NCBI GenBank assembly: GCA_963930775.1 | Contig: OZ005699.1 | Coordinates: 8,143,501 to 8,207,500, forward strand | Source: Cliona cf. orientalis | Taxonomy: Eukaryota; Porifera; Demospongiae; Clionaida; Clionaidae | DNA: 64,000 nucleotides | Direction: 5' to 3' | Shown: piece after piece, positions 14,079 to 26,172 of the stretch | How positions within the stretch are numbered: the first letter of the stretch is position 1 | How the letters are laid out: each line of letters opens with the position of its first letter | Made by a program: the position numbers and the translations under genes | The notes under the pieces: generated by a model | The model's input: the letters and a program-made list of their open reading frames with translations, nothing else | Told to the model about the DNA's origin: nothing | Databases searched by the model: none

Positions 14079-15291
14079 CAATTTACTTTTCTGTGGTTAT
14101 GAGGTAATTATGGTGTAATTATGATGAAACCTATGGTGTAATCTATGAGGTAATCTATGAGGTAATTATGAGAAAATTCAGGGCCTTAACGGAGCCTTTC
14201 TGAGACTTGAAAAGAAGTAAATACATAGAGTATCTAACGCATGTATCCAGCAAATACCTTAGAAGCTGTATCTTGCTCTCTCTGACAAGTGTGCCCGGTC
14301 GGACTTCGCTCTTTTCTTTGGCTTACGTAATCCCATAAAATATATATAGCATGCATGCTGCTATGCATTCTAATTCCGAGCGAAGCGAGGTCTCTACTCG
14401 GGCTCGAGAGTTGTTTCGTATGGCTTCTGGGCGTATCTTTCGCGTGCGTCTAAATTTTCTTTCTCACTCTCTTCGGCGACTCAGGCCACCTCGCCATGTA
14501 TTGCTGAGTCAAAAGCTGTGGCCTCCCTCAAGATGGTCATGCAAGGCCTACAAACTCTACCGTTCTGCTGGACTGTGCTTACCGGGCAAATCAATGTTCA
14601 CGCGGCCAAAAACGATCGCACCTTCTTGGCCCAAAGTTGTTTGTCCCGTCGCTGATGATAAAGATGTTGCTAGATGTGGCCTGTCAATTGGCCTGGTCTA
14701 CTCTTGGCTTTATTCTCCCAAGACTGACGACATAATGGAGCTCCTTTTGTTGCTAATACTTCAGCATAGACGATAGAAACCACTCCCTTATCACGTGATC
14801 TACATGTGCAGCATAAATTTAATTTACAGGCGCTAGGCCAAGGCGGGGGAACCCTAAAATAATACAATACAGGATATTGGTTGGCATAGTGGCTCGCTGA
14901 GCGAGGACTGCTACACAAAGTGTAACTCTAGTTATAACTGCCGAGAACGCTGTCCTCCCTGGCCTGGAGTTTGTCTCGGAAGCGCAATCGAGAGTTCGCT
15001 GAGTTTGTCTCTGAAGGCTCTGCCTGTCCTGTCTGGTGTTTACTGTGCTTTCTGAGTTGTCTCTGAAGCGTGGATCTGGACTCTGAGTTTTAATGCTGTG
15101 TGTCTCGCTACTGTGACGGTGGTTCTGTCCCATTTGGTGTTCTACAAGACTATCGGCTTGCTAATTTCTCATCCGGATCTGTACCATTTTAATACAAACT
15201 TGCTGTGTTATCATAGTTGGCAATTGCTTTGCCCCAGTCCAGCTCTTCTCTCCAATCCGATAGCTATCTTGGAGGCGGTGTGACACTCAAG
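14079..15291. other. 5' leader of the Helentron
   Basis: About 1.2 kb from the 5' terminus to the Rep-helicase ATG. The first 200 bp are homologous, inverted, to the small element at 35415-35987 and include repeated GAGGTAATTATG/GAGGTAATCTATG motifs. Plus ORF 14351-14776 is Arg/Ser-rich, has no recognisable domain and is not called. The promoter for the Rep gene presumably lies here. Confidence 0.5.
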
Positions 15292-18200
15292 ATGGTCTAC
15301 AAGCCCTGTCCTCAGTGTGGTAAGAGTAACCATCATAACAAGGTGAAGTGTGCTGAGTGTGGTGTGTGTTTGAAAGCTGGTAAACGTGGGAGACCGAAAA
15401 AGATAAGTGATGATAAAAAAAATTGCCCAGGTAGACCCTGCATACAAGTTAATGTACTGTGTCCATCCTGTGGACATTGTAATGATCTTTGCAGGATGAG
15501 CAAATGCTCTATTTGTGATGAAAGTTTAGTGGGTAAGGGAGGTAGACTGGAGGAAATGTCAACTGTACGTTGTCCCTCCTGTGGTCATGTGAATGAAGCT
15601 AAGAGAACCAGCTGTAGTGTGTGTGAGTGTGTGTTAATTGGTAATCCTGGTCGACCGGAGGTGAAATTAAGCACACATTGTCCCTCCTGTGGTCACATTA
15701 ATGAAGCTACGAGAGCTACCTGTACTGTGTGTGCATGTACTTTAATTGATAAGGGTGGTCGACCAGCGGTGAAATCAACCATACCATGTCCCTCCTGTAG
15801 CCACATAAATGAAGCAAAGAGAATCAGCTGTAGTGAGTGTGAGTGTGCTTTAATCAATAAAGTTGGTCGGCCAGAGGTAATGTCAGCCTTACCTTGCCCC
15901 GTATGTGATAAGGCCAATTGTGGTGACCATATAACTTGTAGTTCTTGTCGAGAAATGAATGATGCTGAAAGGCTTGTATGTGGTAATTGTAGTCAACCTC
16001 TTAAGCAACGTGTACTCAGAGGTAGACCTGTGGAAAGGAGGGAAATCTGTCAAAATTGTTTGCAACCCAATAGTTTTGCAACTACAGTATGTACAAGGTG
16101 TGGTGAACCACTAGCTATCAAAAGAAGCAGGAATAACAAGGCTACCAGTGCATCCTCTGATGTAAATGTGCTCTTTAACCCCTCAATTGAGCTGCCAAGT
16201 GAATGGGACACATCCCAAGGGAGTATAAATCTCAGTGAAGACTTATTAGCTAAGCTCAAAAAGAGGTGCATGCAGCAAAGAGAGTTTGACAAACAAGCCT
16301 TAGTTGATGGTATGTGTTACAACTGTGGACGTGTTTTGTGGTCCACCTCCTTGATCAGCCCTCCTAATGGGATGGATGCTGACAGTGCTCCAGCATCAGC
16401 ATACCTACAAGCTGTGCCTAATTGTAATATCAGCTTTGTAGCTAGTAATGAAGCAAGTTCTGATGAGAAGTGGTTTTGTTGCTCATACTGCAAAAAAGGA
16501 TGTGTTCCTATAGAGCAGCATGTTGGGGATATCTTCAATAAAGACGGTAGTGTGAAGCCAATTTCTGACTGGGATATGAAGAAACCTGACCCCATTTCGG
16601 CACTAACTAGCAGCTATGAGAGACAACAGGTCTCTCTTTGTAGGCTTTTTTCTAAAACTGTAAAAGATGCTGGGGTATCACAATATAAGCACATTCAAGG
16701 AGAGGTGAATTCAGTCAGAAAACTGGATAAACATTTCTATGGGTTGTTTGGTTTCCTGGCTTGCAAAAATGAAAGTATATATGAGCATAGCCCTAATCCC
16801 CAGAGTTCTTTAAGAATTCACAGAGCAATCAATTGGCTTCACTCTAATAATCATCTCTATAAGAGATTTTTTTCTGAGTATGAAACCCTGTTCAGATATG
16901 TCAAGCCAGAATTTATCAATCCTGCCCTTTTAGAGGATCAAAAGATACCTTTAAAAGACATTTTGGACCAGGAAGCAATTGGAATGGCCTTTCCTGTGGA
17001 CTCAAATTACTTTGATAAGTACCCCCTTGTTTACAATGCTAGTAGTGAACCTGGGACTAGTGATGTGGCAGGTAGGCAACATCCAAGACCTCAATGCCAA
17101 ACAAACCTCCATGACATAGTATACACTAAATATGGGGAAATGTTTCTTGATGTCAAAACATTTCCCCATCTCCATCCCTGGGGTTTTGGAGGGTGGCATT
17201 ATGACTGTGAAATGTCTTTCAGTGCACATATCAAAATGCGCTTATTTGACATCCGTGGATGGTTTGCTTCTGATTATCTCTATCCATTTTTCAAGTTTGA
17301 TTTTATGTCCAAAAGTCGTTTACGTATGTATGCCAGCAAGCGTTGTGTTCAAATTGGCAACCTCACTGAGGTACTGAATGCCTCAAAAGCAAAAGACAAT
17401 GACCCATATTCAAAGTATGGAACTGAAGTTCCTCGTAGTATTCCTGGGTCTGCTCAGTATTGGAAGTCTTTTGGACTGGATTTAGTAGCCATGGTAGAGC
17501 AGAGAGGCTTGCCTGATTTTTTTTTGACATTAAGTGCTCATGATGGATGGCCACAAGTCCAAGCTACACTCCGTGAAGGGTGGGGAGCTGTAGCATTAGA
17601 CACTGACACTGAAGACTTAGCTGCCAAGGTGAGTGATCGGCAGCCAGTGGGGTGGCACCCAGAGGTGTCAGTATTGGCAGCAGAGAAAAGGTATAGGTGG
17701 CTTATCAACTTGCTCAAAAGTGACGACGGACCCCTTGGACAAATTCAAGAGCTGGTAGTAAAAAAAGAATACCAAAAACGAGGAGCCGTCCACTGGCACA
17801 TGCTTGTGTGGGTGAAGCCTGGTACAGCACCTCCCCATGCAGTGATGGCAGAGGTCCCCAGAGGACCAGACACCTCCGACAAGGTTGCCGCTTATGTTAG
17901 AAAGATAGTGGAAACAATGATGCTGCATAAAGTATGTAATCCAAACCGTTGTCTGAAGGGCATCTATGGCAAACCATTGACAAAGTGCAAATATGGCTTC
18001 CCATACTCAACTCCCCAGCCTTGCAGGGAGCTTGATGAAGACCACATTAGGTATCTGGACATGCGAAGGCTCACTGAGGATGCTGTTGTGGTCCAATATA
18101 ACCCTGAGATTGCTATATTGTGGGGAGCCCATCACAATGTCCAGCATGTCAGTAAACATGGGTTTGAACAATATTTGTCAAAGTATATAAGTAAAACTGA

Positions 18201-21200
18201 ACCTAGTTGTAAAATTGATCTGCCAGAAAATTGCTCTGAACCACAAAGGTATCTTCGAACACGTGTGATTGGTGCGATTGAAGCTTTAGATGTGCTCATG
18301 GGATTTGAACAGCACCATTCCACTCGAGTTGTTGTATATCTTCCCACAGAGTTGAAGCCAAGCCGTAAAACGCTCAAGCCAAAAAGGGATCTCGAGAGCT
18401 TGCCTGATGATTCTGAAAATGTTTATTGTGAGACCAAACTAGAAAAGTACTTACAAAGACCACCACAACTTGACAGGCTTACATACCCAGAGTTCTTTAG
18501 GTGGTGGGATTTGGCCAGCTCTGCACAGCAGCAGAAAGCCACTGATGCTGCTGCTGAAGGGGGTACATACAGTGTGGCTCGTCAGGGTGCTGACGACTTT
18601 GCATCTTTTATGGATGCGTCAAGATGTTTGCAGTCTGCAGAGAGTTCATTATCTCAGCTTCTTAATGGTAGTACTTACAGGTCAGATGATTTTATAGCTC
18701 TGGTGAAGTCCATGAGGTACCATGATGTACCCAAAGTTGTGATTGATGCTGTGATCAAACATTTTGAGGGAGAAGGTATTGATGTTGGCAACACTAATGT
18801 ACACTTAGCATTGTCTGAACACCAGTATGAGAGAGCTGAGAGTTTATTAGCTGAGATTGATTTGTGTGACGAAGAGCTGTTCAAAAGGTTGTCATCTTAT
18901 CATTGGCTTATGCCCACCAAACCCAGTGCAGATCTTGTTTCTGTATTGTCGAGGTACCCTCCTGGTACCACACTAGCAGATAAGGATGGCAGGTACTGGG
19001 TAAGGCGATCCAGAATGACCATTACAAGGCACAGATTCATATCCTCTATAGGCGATGACCAGGAGAAGTATTATGAGCAGAAATTTCTATTGAATGTTCC
19101 AATTACTGACCAATCTGAAGTAGTTCAAAATCCCCCAACATCGTGGATTGAGCACTGTGTGCAATTGAACATGTTTGACTCACACATTGATGCTCTTGCT
19201 TGTATGCAATCTGGGATTTCACGTGGTTTTAGTGTGGAGGCTCTGAGATCATTAGCTCAGCTATATATTGACAATGGTTTCCTTACACATGCTGAGGCAG
19301 ATACTTTTCTGTCTGACATACCTGTACCTGGAGAGAGAGATGAACCTCAGTCCACTGTGGCTGACTACATGCTAGGTGACAGTAGTGGTCAGTTTGATGG
19401 TTTAACCACCAATACACCCACCACTGATCTTAATTCAATTATTAGTACATTTACAGACTCTCAAAGGAGGGCATACAGGTGGATTGAAAGTCAGCTCACA
19501 GCTGGTAAACAGATCACAGTTGCCATAGTTGGACCTGCAGGTACTGGAAAATCCTATCTCCTGCGTGGTCTCATAGAGCTTCTAAAGTCCAACCACCTAG
19601 TAGTTATGAAGCTTGCTCCTAGTGGTGTTGCAGCACACCTCATTGGTGGCACTACAATTCACAATTTTTTTGGATTGGATATTGACTGTAACAGCAGTCT
19701 TGAAAATGGTACTATCCAGGCTGCAAAGCTTCGTAAAACAGATGTGCTTGTCATTGATGAGTTCTCTATGTTGGATTTTTTCCTTTTTCGAACAGCAGAG
19801 GGGCTTTGTAGAAAGTTTGCAAAAAAGAACAGTTCATGCCACCCCTGGGGTGGCAGGCATGTGATCCTCTTGGGTGACCCAGCACAGTTGCCTGCCATTG
19901 GCCACAGAGACATCTTTGGAACCAAGTTATGGCGCACCTTTTCTATTCTGATCCTGAGAGAGGTCAAACGTGCCACTGATCCCATTCTGAGTAGTATTTT
20001 ATTAAAAGTGAGAATGGGAGTGTGTGATACAGAGGTAATGCAAGTGCTAAAAAGTCGTGTGCAACCATGTAATATCAATGACATTGAACTTGATAGGACA
20101 GTTGTCATTTGTTCCACACGTGCTGAGTGTGATGTGATCAATGAGGAATGTCTTGAGAGGCTACATGGCAACCCTGTTAGCTATGAAGCTGTAGACACTG
20201 ATCACAATGGTCACCCACTGAGAGAGGCCGACAATAGGCGCTTGCAACACTATAGAGAGAAACTACCTGACTGTCTCACCCTCAAGATAGGGGCAAGAGT
20301 AATCCTCCGTAGGAACATCAGTATTGGCTCTGGTTGGGTGAATGGTACACTGGCTGTAGTGGTGTCAATGCACTCTAATTGTATTGTTGTGCAGAAGCTA
20401 ACCAACACTGCACACAGGTATCCTGTGCCCAGGTTCAAACAGAAAATAGAGATACAGGGTGCCTCATACAGTATAATGAGACAACAGTTTCCTCTGCAGT
20501 TAGCCTATGGAGTCACAGTACACAGGGTCCAGGGGTGCACAGTGCAAAAAGCAATAGTTTGTCTCAATAACAAGTTTTTTGAGTCTGGTCAGGCATATGT
20601 TGCTCTCAGTAGAGTTAGAAAGCTTGAAGATTTAGTACTCTGGGACTTTTGTACTACAGCCATTAATTTATTACACTTCTACAAGCAACTGCTGGCTTGG
20701 TGTGAGTACATGGACCAAATTAACCCCAATCCACCAAAGGATGTTGTAGCTTACCCAGAGAGATGTGATGATATCAGTAACCAGCCACTTCCTGATTCCA
20801 CAACATGTTTAGAGGAGGCCAGTATTCCCTTTAGTGACACTTCCAAGAAATCCAAGCCATTAAAATCAGTTGACCAAAAAAGACCATTAAGCAAACCACT
20901 TCCTCCACCTGATCCTAAAAGTCCTAAATTAGATCAGACCACTCCCACACAACAAATGAATGTAACTGGCAGTCCATCTTTACAACCTTCTAACTCTAGT
21001 AGTGCCTTGATTGTTTTGGATACCCTTTGTTGCACCATGTTGAATGAATTATCTTCACATAGTAGGAATTTAGAATATATAGTTGCATACTTTGAAATCC
21101 GTTCAGCAATACTTGATCAGGTGGTACAATACTTAAATTCACTTCCCATTCCATATGCTAACACTCTACCCAACCTGCAAGTAGACAGATATGTGCAACA

Positions 21201-21816
21201 GGAATGCCACCCACTTTTTCTGCAAACATTTAAGCCTATAAAAACCACAGGTGACGGCAACTGTATGTACAATGCTTTGTCACTGGCATTTTGTGGTACA
21301 GAACATCTCTCAATAGTCATTAGGCTACTTACTACATATGCTCTGGTCAAGCACAGGACTGCCATGATTGATGCACTATCCCATATATACTTCGATGGAA
21401 ACCATGAACAACATACCCAAGCATTAACTGACACTATGCACAAGGCAATCCATTTGGGTGTGTGGGGAACAGATCTGCACTTATTCTCACTCAGTCTTCT
21501 TCTAAACAGACCTATTTTCTCATACAACACATTCTATATAATTAGGCAATCAGTGAGAATCTTAAACCTTCCTGATACAGCAGACCCTCACCACTTAGCA
21601 CAAAGGTTCTTATCACGAGATCAAGGCACCAGGGGACACTTTTTGTTCTGCAGTGATGTGCTCCGAGTGTCCCTTTCCTCTGGAAGTATTACCTCACTTC
21701 CTCTTCCACCACTGTGTCTATTTAACATTTTAAATCAACACTGGGTTGCACTGTTAATGTTATCACCACTGGTAGCTGCCCATGTGCCAATACCAACAAC
21801 AAGAACGATAGCTTAA
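15292..21816 (+). CDS. Helentron Rep-helicase with zinc-ribbon/AT-hook array and OTU domain
   Basis: An intronless ORF. The first ATG is at 15292 and gives 2174 residues; 25 open codons upstream lack an ATG. (1) Residues 6-290: about seven CxxC...CxxC zinc ribbons at a 36-residue period (CPSCGHxNEA), alternating with GRP motifs such as KRGRPKK (31-37) and RGRP, resembling minimal AT-hooks. (2) Rep HUH nuclease: H834-W-H836 and paired tyrosines Y961/Y965 in YLSKYISK. (3) SF1/Pif1-like helicase: Walker A GPAGTGKS 1414-1421, D1489-E1490, GDPAQLP 1528-1534 and a QAYVALSRVR motif from 1767. (4) OTU-type cysteine protease: GDGNC with D1988 and C1991, and H2150-W. All catalytic residues looked for are present, so the protein may be active. 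It should nick, unwind and transfer one strand of the element. The OTU role is unknown. No separate endonuclease domain was seen. Confidence 0.95.
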   Translation: MVYKPCPQCGKSNHHNKVKCAECGVCLKAGKRGRPKKISDDKKNCPGRPCIQVNVLCPSCGHCNDLCRMSKCSICDESLVGKGGRLEEMSTVRCPSCGHVNEAKRTSCSVCECVLIGNPGRPEVKLSTHCPSCGHINEATRATCTVCACTLIDKGGRPAVKSTIPCPSCSHINEAKRISCSECECALINKVGRPEVMSALPCPVCDKANCGDHITCSSCREMNDAERLVCGNCSQPLKQRVLRGRPVERREICQNCLQPNSFATTVCTRCGEPLAIKRSRNNKATSASSDVNVLFNPSIELPSEWDTSQGSINLSEDLLAKLKKRCMQQREFDKQALVDGMCYNCGRVLWSTSLISPPNGMDADSAPASAYLQAVPNCNISFVASNEASSDEKWFCCSYCKKGCVPIEQHVGDIFNKDGSVKPISDWDMKKPDPISALTSSYERQQVSLCRLFSKTVKDAGVSQYKHIQGEVNSVRKLDKHFYGLFGFLACKNESIYEHSPNPQSSLRIHRAINWLHSNNHLYKRFFSEYETLFRYVKPEFINPALLEDQKIPLKDILDQEAIGMAFPVDSNYFDKYPLVYNASSEPGTSDVAGRQHPRPQCQTNLHDIVYTKYGEMFLDVKTFPHLHPWGFGGWHYDCEMSFSAHIKMRLFDIRGWFASDYLYPFFKFDFMSKSRLRMYASKRCVQIGNLTEVLNASKAKDNDPYSKYGTEVPRSIPGSAQYWKSFGLDLVAMVEQRGLPDFFLTLSAHDGWPQVQATLREGWGAVALDTDTEDLAAKVSDRQPVGWHPEVSVLAAEKRYRWLINLLKSDDGPLGQIQELVVKKEYQKRGAVHWHMLVWVKPGTAPPHAVMAEVPRGPDTSDKVAAYVRKIVETMMLHKVCNPNRCLKGIYGKPLTKCKYGFPYSTPQPCRELDEDHIRYLDMRRLTEDAVVVQYNPEIAILWGAHHNVQHVSKHGFEQYLSKYISKTEPSCKIDLPENCSEPQRYLRTRVIGAIEALDVLMGFEQHHSTRVVVYLPTELKPSRKTLKPKRDLESLPDDSENVYCETKLEKYLQRPPQLDRLTYPEFFRWWDLASSAQQQKATDAAAEGGTYSVARQGADDFASFMDASRCLQSAESSLSQLLNGSTYRSDDFIALVKSMRYHDVPKVVIDAVIKHFEGEGIDVGNTNVHLALSEHQYERAESLLAEIDLCDEELFKRLSSYHWLMPTKPSADLVSVLSRYPPGTTLADKDGRYWVRRSRMTITRHRFISSIGDDQEKYYEQKFLLNVPITDQSEVVQNPPTSWIEHCVQLNMFDSHIDALACMQSGISRGFSVEALRSLAQLYIDNGFLTHAEADTFLSDIPVPGERDEPQSTVADYMLGDSSGQFDGLTTNTPTTDLNSIISTFTDSQRRAYRWIESQLTAGKQITVAIVGPAGTGKSYLLRGLIELLKSNHLVVMKLAPSGVAAHLIGGTTIHNFFGLDIDCNSSLENGTIQAAKLRKTDVLVIDEFSMLDFFLFRTAEGLCRKFAKKNSSCHPWGGRHVILLGDPAQLPAIGHRDIFGTKLWRTFSILILREVKRATDPILSSILLKVRMGVCDTEVMQVLKSRVQPCNINDIELDRTVVICSTRAECDVINEECLERLHGNPVSYEAVDTDHNGHPLREADNRRLQHYREKLPDCLTLKIGARVILRRNISIGSGWVNGTLAVVVSMHSNCIVVQKLTNTAHRYPVPRFKQKIEIQGASYSIMRQQFPLQLAYGVTVHRVQGCTVQKAIVCLNNKFFESGQAYVALSRVRKLEDLVLWDFCTTAINLLHFYKQLLAWCEYMDQINPNPPKDVVAYPERCDDISNQPLPDSTTCLEEASIPFSDTSKKSKPLKSVDQKRPLSKPLPPPDPKSPKLDQTTPTQQMNVTGSPSLQPSNSSSALIVLDTLCCTMLNELSSHSRNLEYIVAYFEIRSAILDQVVQYLNSLPIPYANTLPNLQVDRYVQQECHPLFLQTFKPIKTTGDGNCMYNALSLAFCGTEHLSIVIRLLTTYALVKHRTAMIDALSHIYFDGNHEQHTQALTDTMHKAIHLGVWGTDLHLFSLSLLLNRPIFSYNTFYIIRQSVRILNLPDTADPHHLAQRFLSRDQGTRGHFLFCSDVLRVSLSSGSITSLPLPPLCLFNILNQHWVALLMLSPLVAAHVPIPTTRTIA

Positions 21817-21940
21817 CTTTCACATTCATATACACCAATAGCACATGTTCATGCACACACATCACTATAGATATGTACATATATACACATAGACCACTAT
21901 AATAATAATATAGAAGATTGGTCTCACCTTACAGTTGTCT

Positions 21941-21941
<1 letters not shown>

Positions 21942-22009
<68 letters not shown>
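21942..22009. repeat. (CA)n microsatellite
   Basis: An uninterrupted CA repeat of about 68 bp, 125 bp after the Rep-helicase stop codon. Confidence 0.95.
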
Positions 22010-22010
<1 letters not shown>

Positions 22011-22266
22011 CTGTTGATCAGTGGTAAAATTGGAGACCTTTTAAGTGCATAATATTATATTCACTAAAGATTGTGTAATAATATTATTATAATAATATTA
22101 TGACATGTACAGGTAATAATATTATGTGTATGTATTATATGCATGTGGTTAATTTGCAGCCAATTGCACACATTTTAGATAGTTTGGGCCCCCATGCACC
22201 TCAACGTTCACGTCGTGGGGCCTGAGAGCACATTGTTTTTGTAACAGAGATTATTCTCTTATGTAA

Positions 22267-22353
22267 TACCGTGTTTATTCTAATAGAACACAACTTATAA
22301 TTTTAGTTTTCGCGATTTTCTGGTACACTATGACAATTAGCATAAACACGGTA
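22267..22353. mobile_element. MITE, ACCGTGTTTAT family, short copy
   Basis: An 87-bp near-palindromic element with ends TACCGTGTTTATTCTAATAG and ATTAGCATAAACACGGTA. It shares termini with 5795-5962 and is nested in the Helentron. Confidence 0.65.
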
Positions 22354-25300
22354 ATTAACCAATGTGTTGCTGATGGAGGTGCATAATTATTGATTCAAAG
22401 TGAGAAGAGAGAGATGCATGTGATTTATGTATTACCTACTGAAATATTCTATAGAGTTGTTATCTTGGTACAGGGTCATCAACATACTAGTTGGTATGAC
22501 AATACATATCAGATTCTTGATTATGAAGGACTTAGGTGTAGTAGGAAATGCAACCATTATTCAGCTCAGAAGGGCTTGAGCTCAGTCTCCATATATCCAG
22601 ATCCACGGCCCCATAAAATCATTATATCAACAGTTTTTGATTATTATAATAATTATACACAATAATTGTGCTATACCGTAGTTAATCGAATACAACGTAT
22701 GCATGATCCAATTATCCTGAAAGAAAGAACCGAGGCTTCTTATGTAACCTTACGTACCCTACCCACACCCATTTTGGTGATGCCACACCTGAACCTATAC
22801 TATGAAACTTAATATGGCGAAATTATGATGATGACTATGGGGTACTCATTCCTGATTATTCCAATTGTAATCCCATTAACAATGCTCCAGGGAACTGCAT
22901 GATCAATACAAGACCTCATTCAAGATGCCAGTCAGAAGGATCTGGATCCAGGCCCTCTTCTCCATGCAGTGGATGCAATTGATTCTGATCAGGATGATAA
23001 CTAGTCCTAGTCTGAACTTCATGTTCTGTTGTTATTTTTTAATTATGCACACACACAGGCGTGCACACGTACACACACACCATTGCATGTGCACATGCTC
23101 ATACTATGGATGTATTATGATGGATAGCTCAATGCACAAATTCATTAATTTTTTTATGATTTCTTATTACATTACATACCAGTACCCTCTACAATTTTCC
23201 AATGAGAAATAATATTATACAATGACCTCAATCTGCTTGCACTGAGGTCACTCATGATCATGATCATCAGTCATGCTGGTGGAAAAAGTACATGGTGATT
23301 GATGATTCTTGAATTCTAGGCAGCTCTATAAGGGCATCATATTGTAAATAGTTCAAGTTGTTTGTCCTCATAATTAGCCTACCCTACTATCACCCATGCC
23401 TCAGTACTATAGTAATTGGCCTATAAAACTTTGGTTGCTAAGCAACAGCCAAAAAAAATTTTAAGGCAGGATTTAAAGCAGTAAAGGACCCAAGAGGGCA
23501 TATAGCCCAAGGATAAGGGTGGTTGGTATAGGTTGTCTTTGTTGTCTTTCATTTTACACCTGTGCATACTATACTACACAATGTCATCTCAGCTGCAAAC
23601 CACCTTTACAGTACTAGTTCTGCTTTAGCTACATGTACATAGCTGTAGCCCCAAAAAATCCCCAAGGCTAGGTCTTCCCACCAAAAACATTTAACTAATA
23701 TAAACCACTACATCATTTCCTAATGTACTAAGTCCCTCCCAAAACCAAGTCAACCCAATATTATCAACTCACACCACACTACCTACTGCTACACTGCATG
23801 CATGGTTGAATGCACCTTATAGTCTGAAGGATACATGGTTAATTTAGCTACACAATATACTAGCCCCAAGAGTATATACAATGCTAACCTACTCTTGATA
23901 TAATAATAATATAAACACACATGCACAGCACCCTGCAGCAGTAGTTAAAAGGATCATAGAAGTCAAACATAATTTCAAATTGCTGTTTCCAAATCACTCA
24001 ATTAAGTACGGTTCATTCAGTCTGCTAACTACACTTAATTAGTCTAGGTACTTTCAGTTACTGACCTAGGCGGAACCTCACTTTGGAAGAAGGACTGTTT
24101 CACAGCGATGAACATGAATAATCTGCATGATAAGAAAAAGTGCATGAAAGGATCAGCTGGCTATATAACTTCAAGGGGTAGCTAAATTAAACCACTAGCT
24201 ACTGAACAGTTAAACGTAGCTACAGAGATCATATTCAGTACCACATAGCTACATGTATATATAAATTATTATGTATACTATCAGCATTTCCTACCTATAA
24301 CCTGCAGCAGCAAACTAAGTTACTTGGTAAGAAAACTGTTGCAGTCATGATGCATACAGCATCCCTTGAACCCTGGCATGGCCAAGTTTGTCTCAAGGAG
24401 AAAAAAACAACTTGAACTTAGACTACAGAGCATGTGTTTAAGCTACCTGTGACTGATTAGCTACAAACCACTGTCTAATATGAATTTTGCCATAGGCACA
24501 TAGCAGGGTACTAAAATTAAATTACTAGGGGGGGGGGGGGCAAAGCCCCAAATCACTCAGAGTGCACAGCCAGACTCTCTGCCAGGGCCACTAGTGGCTA
24601 GCACAGTGGATCCCCAGTCTTCTGTCAGCTTGAAAGCCAGCCATAATCTCAGTATAGCTAGGTTCTGGCAAGTAGTTATTTACATGGTCGATCCAACACA
24701 ATGCATGCCAGTCAACAATGTCAAATTAATATTACTGACCTGTGCTTTAAATAGAGTCACATAGACACTGCATCATGATCATATCATGTGAGCTAACTTC
24801 CTGGTCATTGAATTTTACCCCAAGGTAAGCTACCATGTACAATTATATATGTACTGTGGATTTCAGCTCACAAGGAACATTCAGTTTTGCAAAATTTAAA
24901 AGAGTATCAAAATTGCACCTAGGTAAACTGTCCGAGTCTACAACAAACCACACCAAGGCAAATCATACCAGTATAGCTAGGTGTTGTGGTATGTAGCTAC
25001 TTTTTCTTTTAATTTGCAAATTGTCAAGTGTTCCAAGTGAGCTGCAATTAAAGCACAGTACACCGATACTTATCATAAACTTTTATTAAAACTTGCCAGT
25101 ACTTTGAGGGCCTATGAAGGTATAGCCAACATTTTCAGTGCTAAATCAGTGCACTGTCAGCATGCATAGTTCAGCTGGCTACATACACTCAGGATATGAT
25201 TGTAGTAGCTATGTATGCCAGTCACCATACAAGTCAATGATGGCTTCCATTCAAAGTGCTACTGGGATAGCTAGGTTTGTAAGCCTAAATTTAAGTTCCC

Positions 25301-26172
25301 CAATTATGGCCAGACATGCCACAGTCAGGATTTACAACCTTGGCTCAGGCTTGCACTGAGCCCTGTCAATATAATATAGTCACTGAAACCTATCATCATT
25401 AATGGTACAGCTTATAAGTGAAGGTGACAGTCTGTTCAAAAGTGTATAGGCATACTAATCTGGTACCATACTTATACACTTCATGTGCAGCTTTACTACC
25501 AGATCAAGGTTTCAAAACGCTAATGAAACTTGCATAGTTAGCAATGCCCATCTAGAACTTTATTATACATAGCAAGCTATGTATGTGGTATGACTAATAA
25601 TTAGGTTGGCCAAGACAGCTAAACAAATCCATTGTCTCTTATAATAATATGCAATGCTACAACAAAACAGCCGTCAGTGAAAGTAATATAGCCCCACCCA
25701 TTGAATTCTTTAAATTTAATGACCTTGTTTCTACTCTAGTAATACTAGACCAAAGCTCAGCCATGTACGTATATGTTCGGCCATTTGGAATCATTTTCTG
25801 GAATGTATACCAAACAAAATTTAATAACTACCTAAGCATATTAATCACTTCTGAGACTCATGTTTTAGGAGTTTTGTATACTTAAAAATCTGTATCAACA
25901 AATTAATCACGGATCAATAATATTATGGACTGTGGACGTTTTAATACTAGCATGGCTTTCTATGTACATTGTATACCTAGGTAAGTTATGCAGAAAGGTA
26001 GTCCAGAGAGGCACCTGGCTATGTCACTATATCAACTGAAAGCCTATGATGTGCAGCTTAACTGAATTAATTACTTAACACTGGAGAGCCACCACCTATT
26101 TACTTTTCCACTAGACAAAAGCACAGTACCAACCACATACTATATCACATCTACATGACATTGTACACATGC

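Larger units (their letters stand above)
21817..26172. other. Helentron interior, no gene seen
   Basis: About 4.3 kb of AT-rich sequence after the Rep-helicase stop. It holds a (CA)n tract, a small MITE at 22267-22353 and a lone TACCGTAGTTAATCGAATAC MITE end at 22674. A possible minus-strand exon at about 24073-24127 (AG/GTGAGG borders) cannot be tied to neighbours. Short ORFs here have random composition. Confidence 0.5.

Noticed and set aside
14351-14776. 141-codon ORF in the Helentron leader
   Set aside because: Arg/Ser-rich with no domain, and partly shared with non-coding repeat copies. Not supported as a gene.
15217-15291. N-terminal extension of the Rep-helicase frame
   Set aside because: The frame is open here but begins at TTG and contains no ATG. 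The first ATG is at 15292, immediately before the first zinc ribbon.
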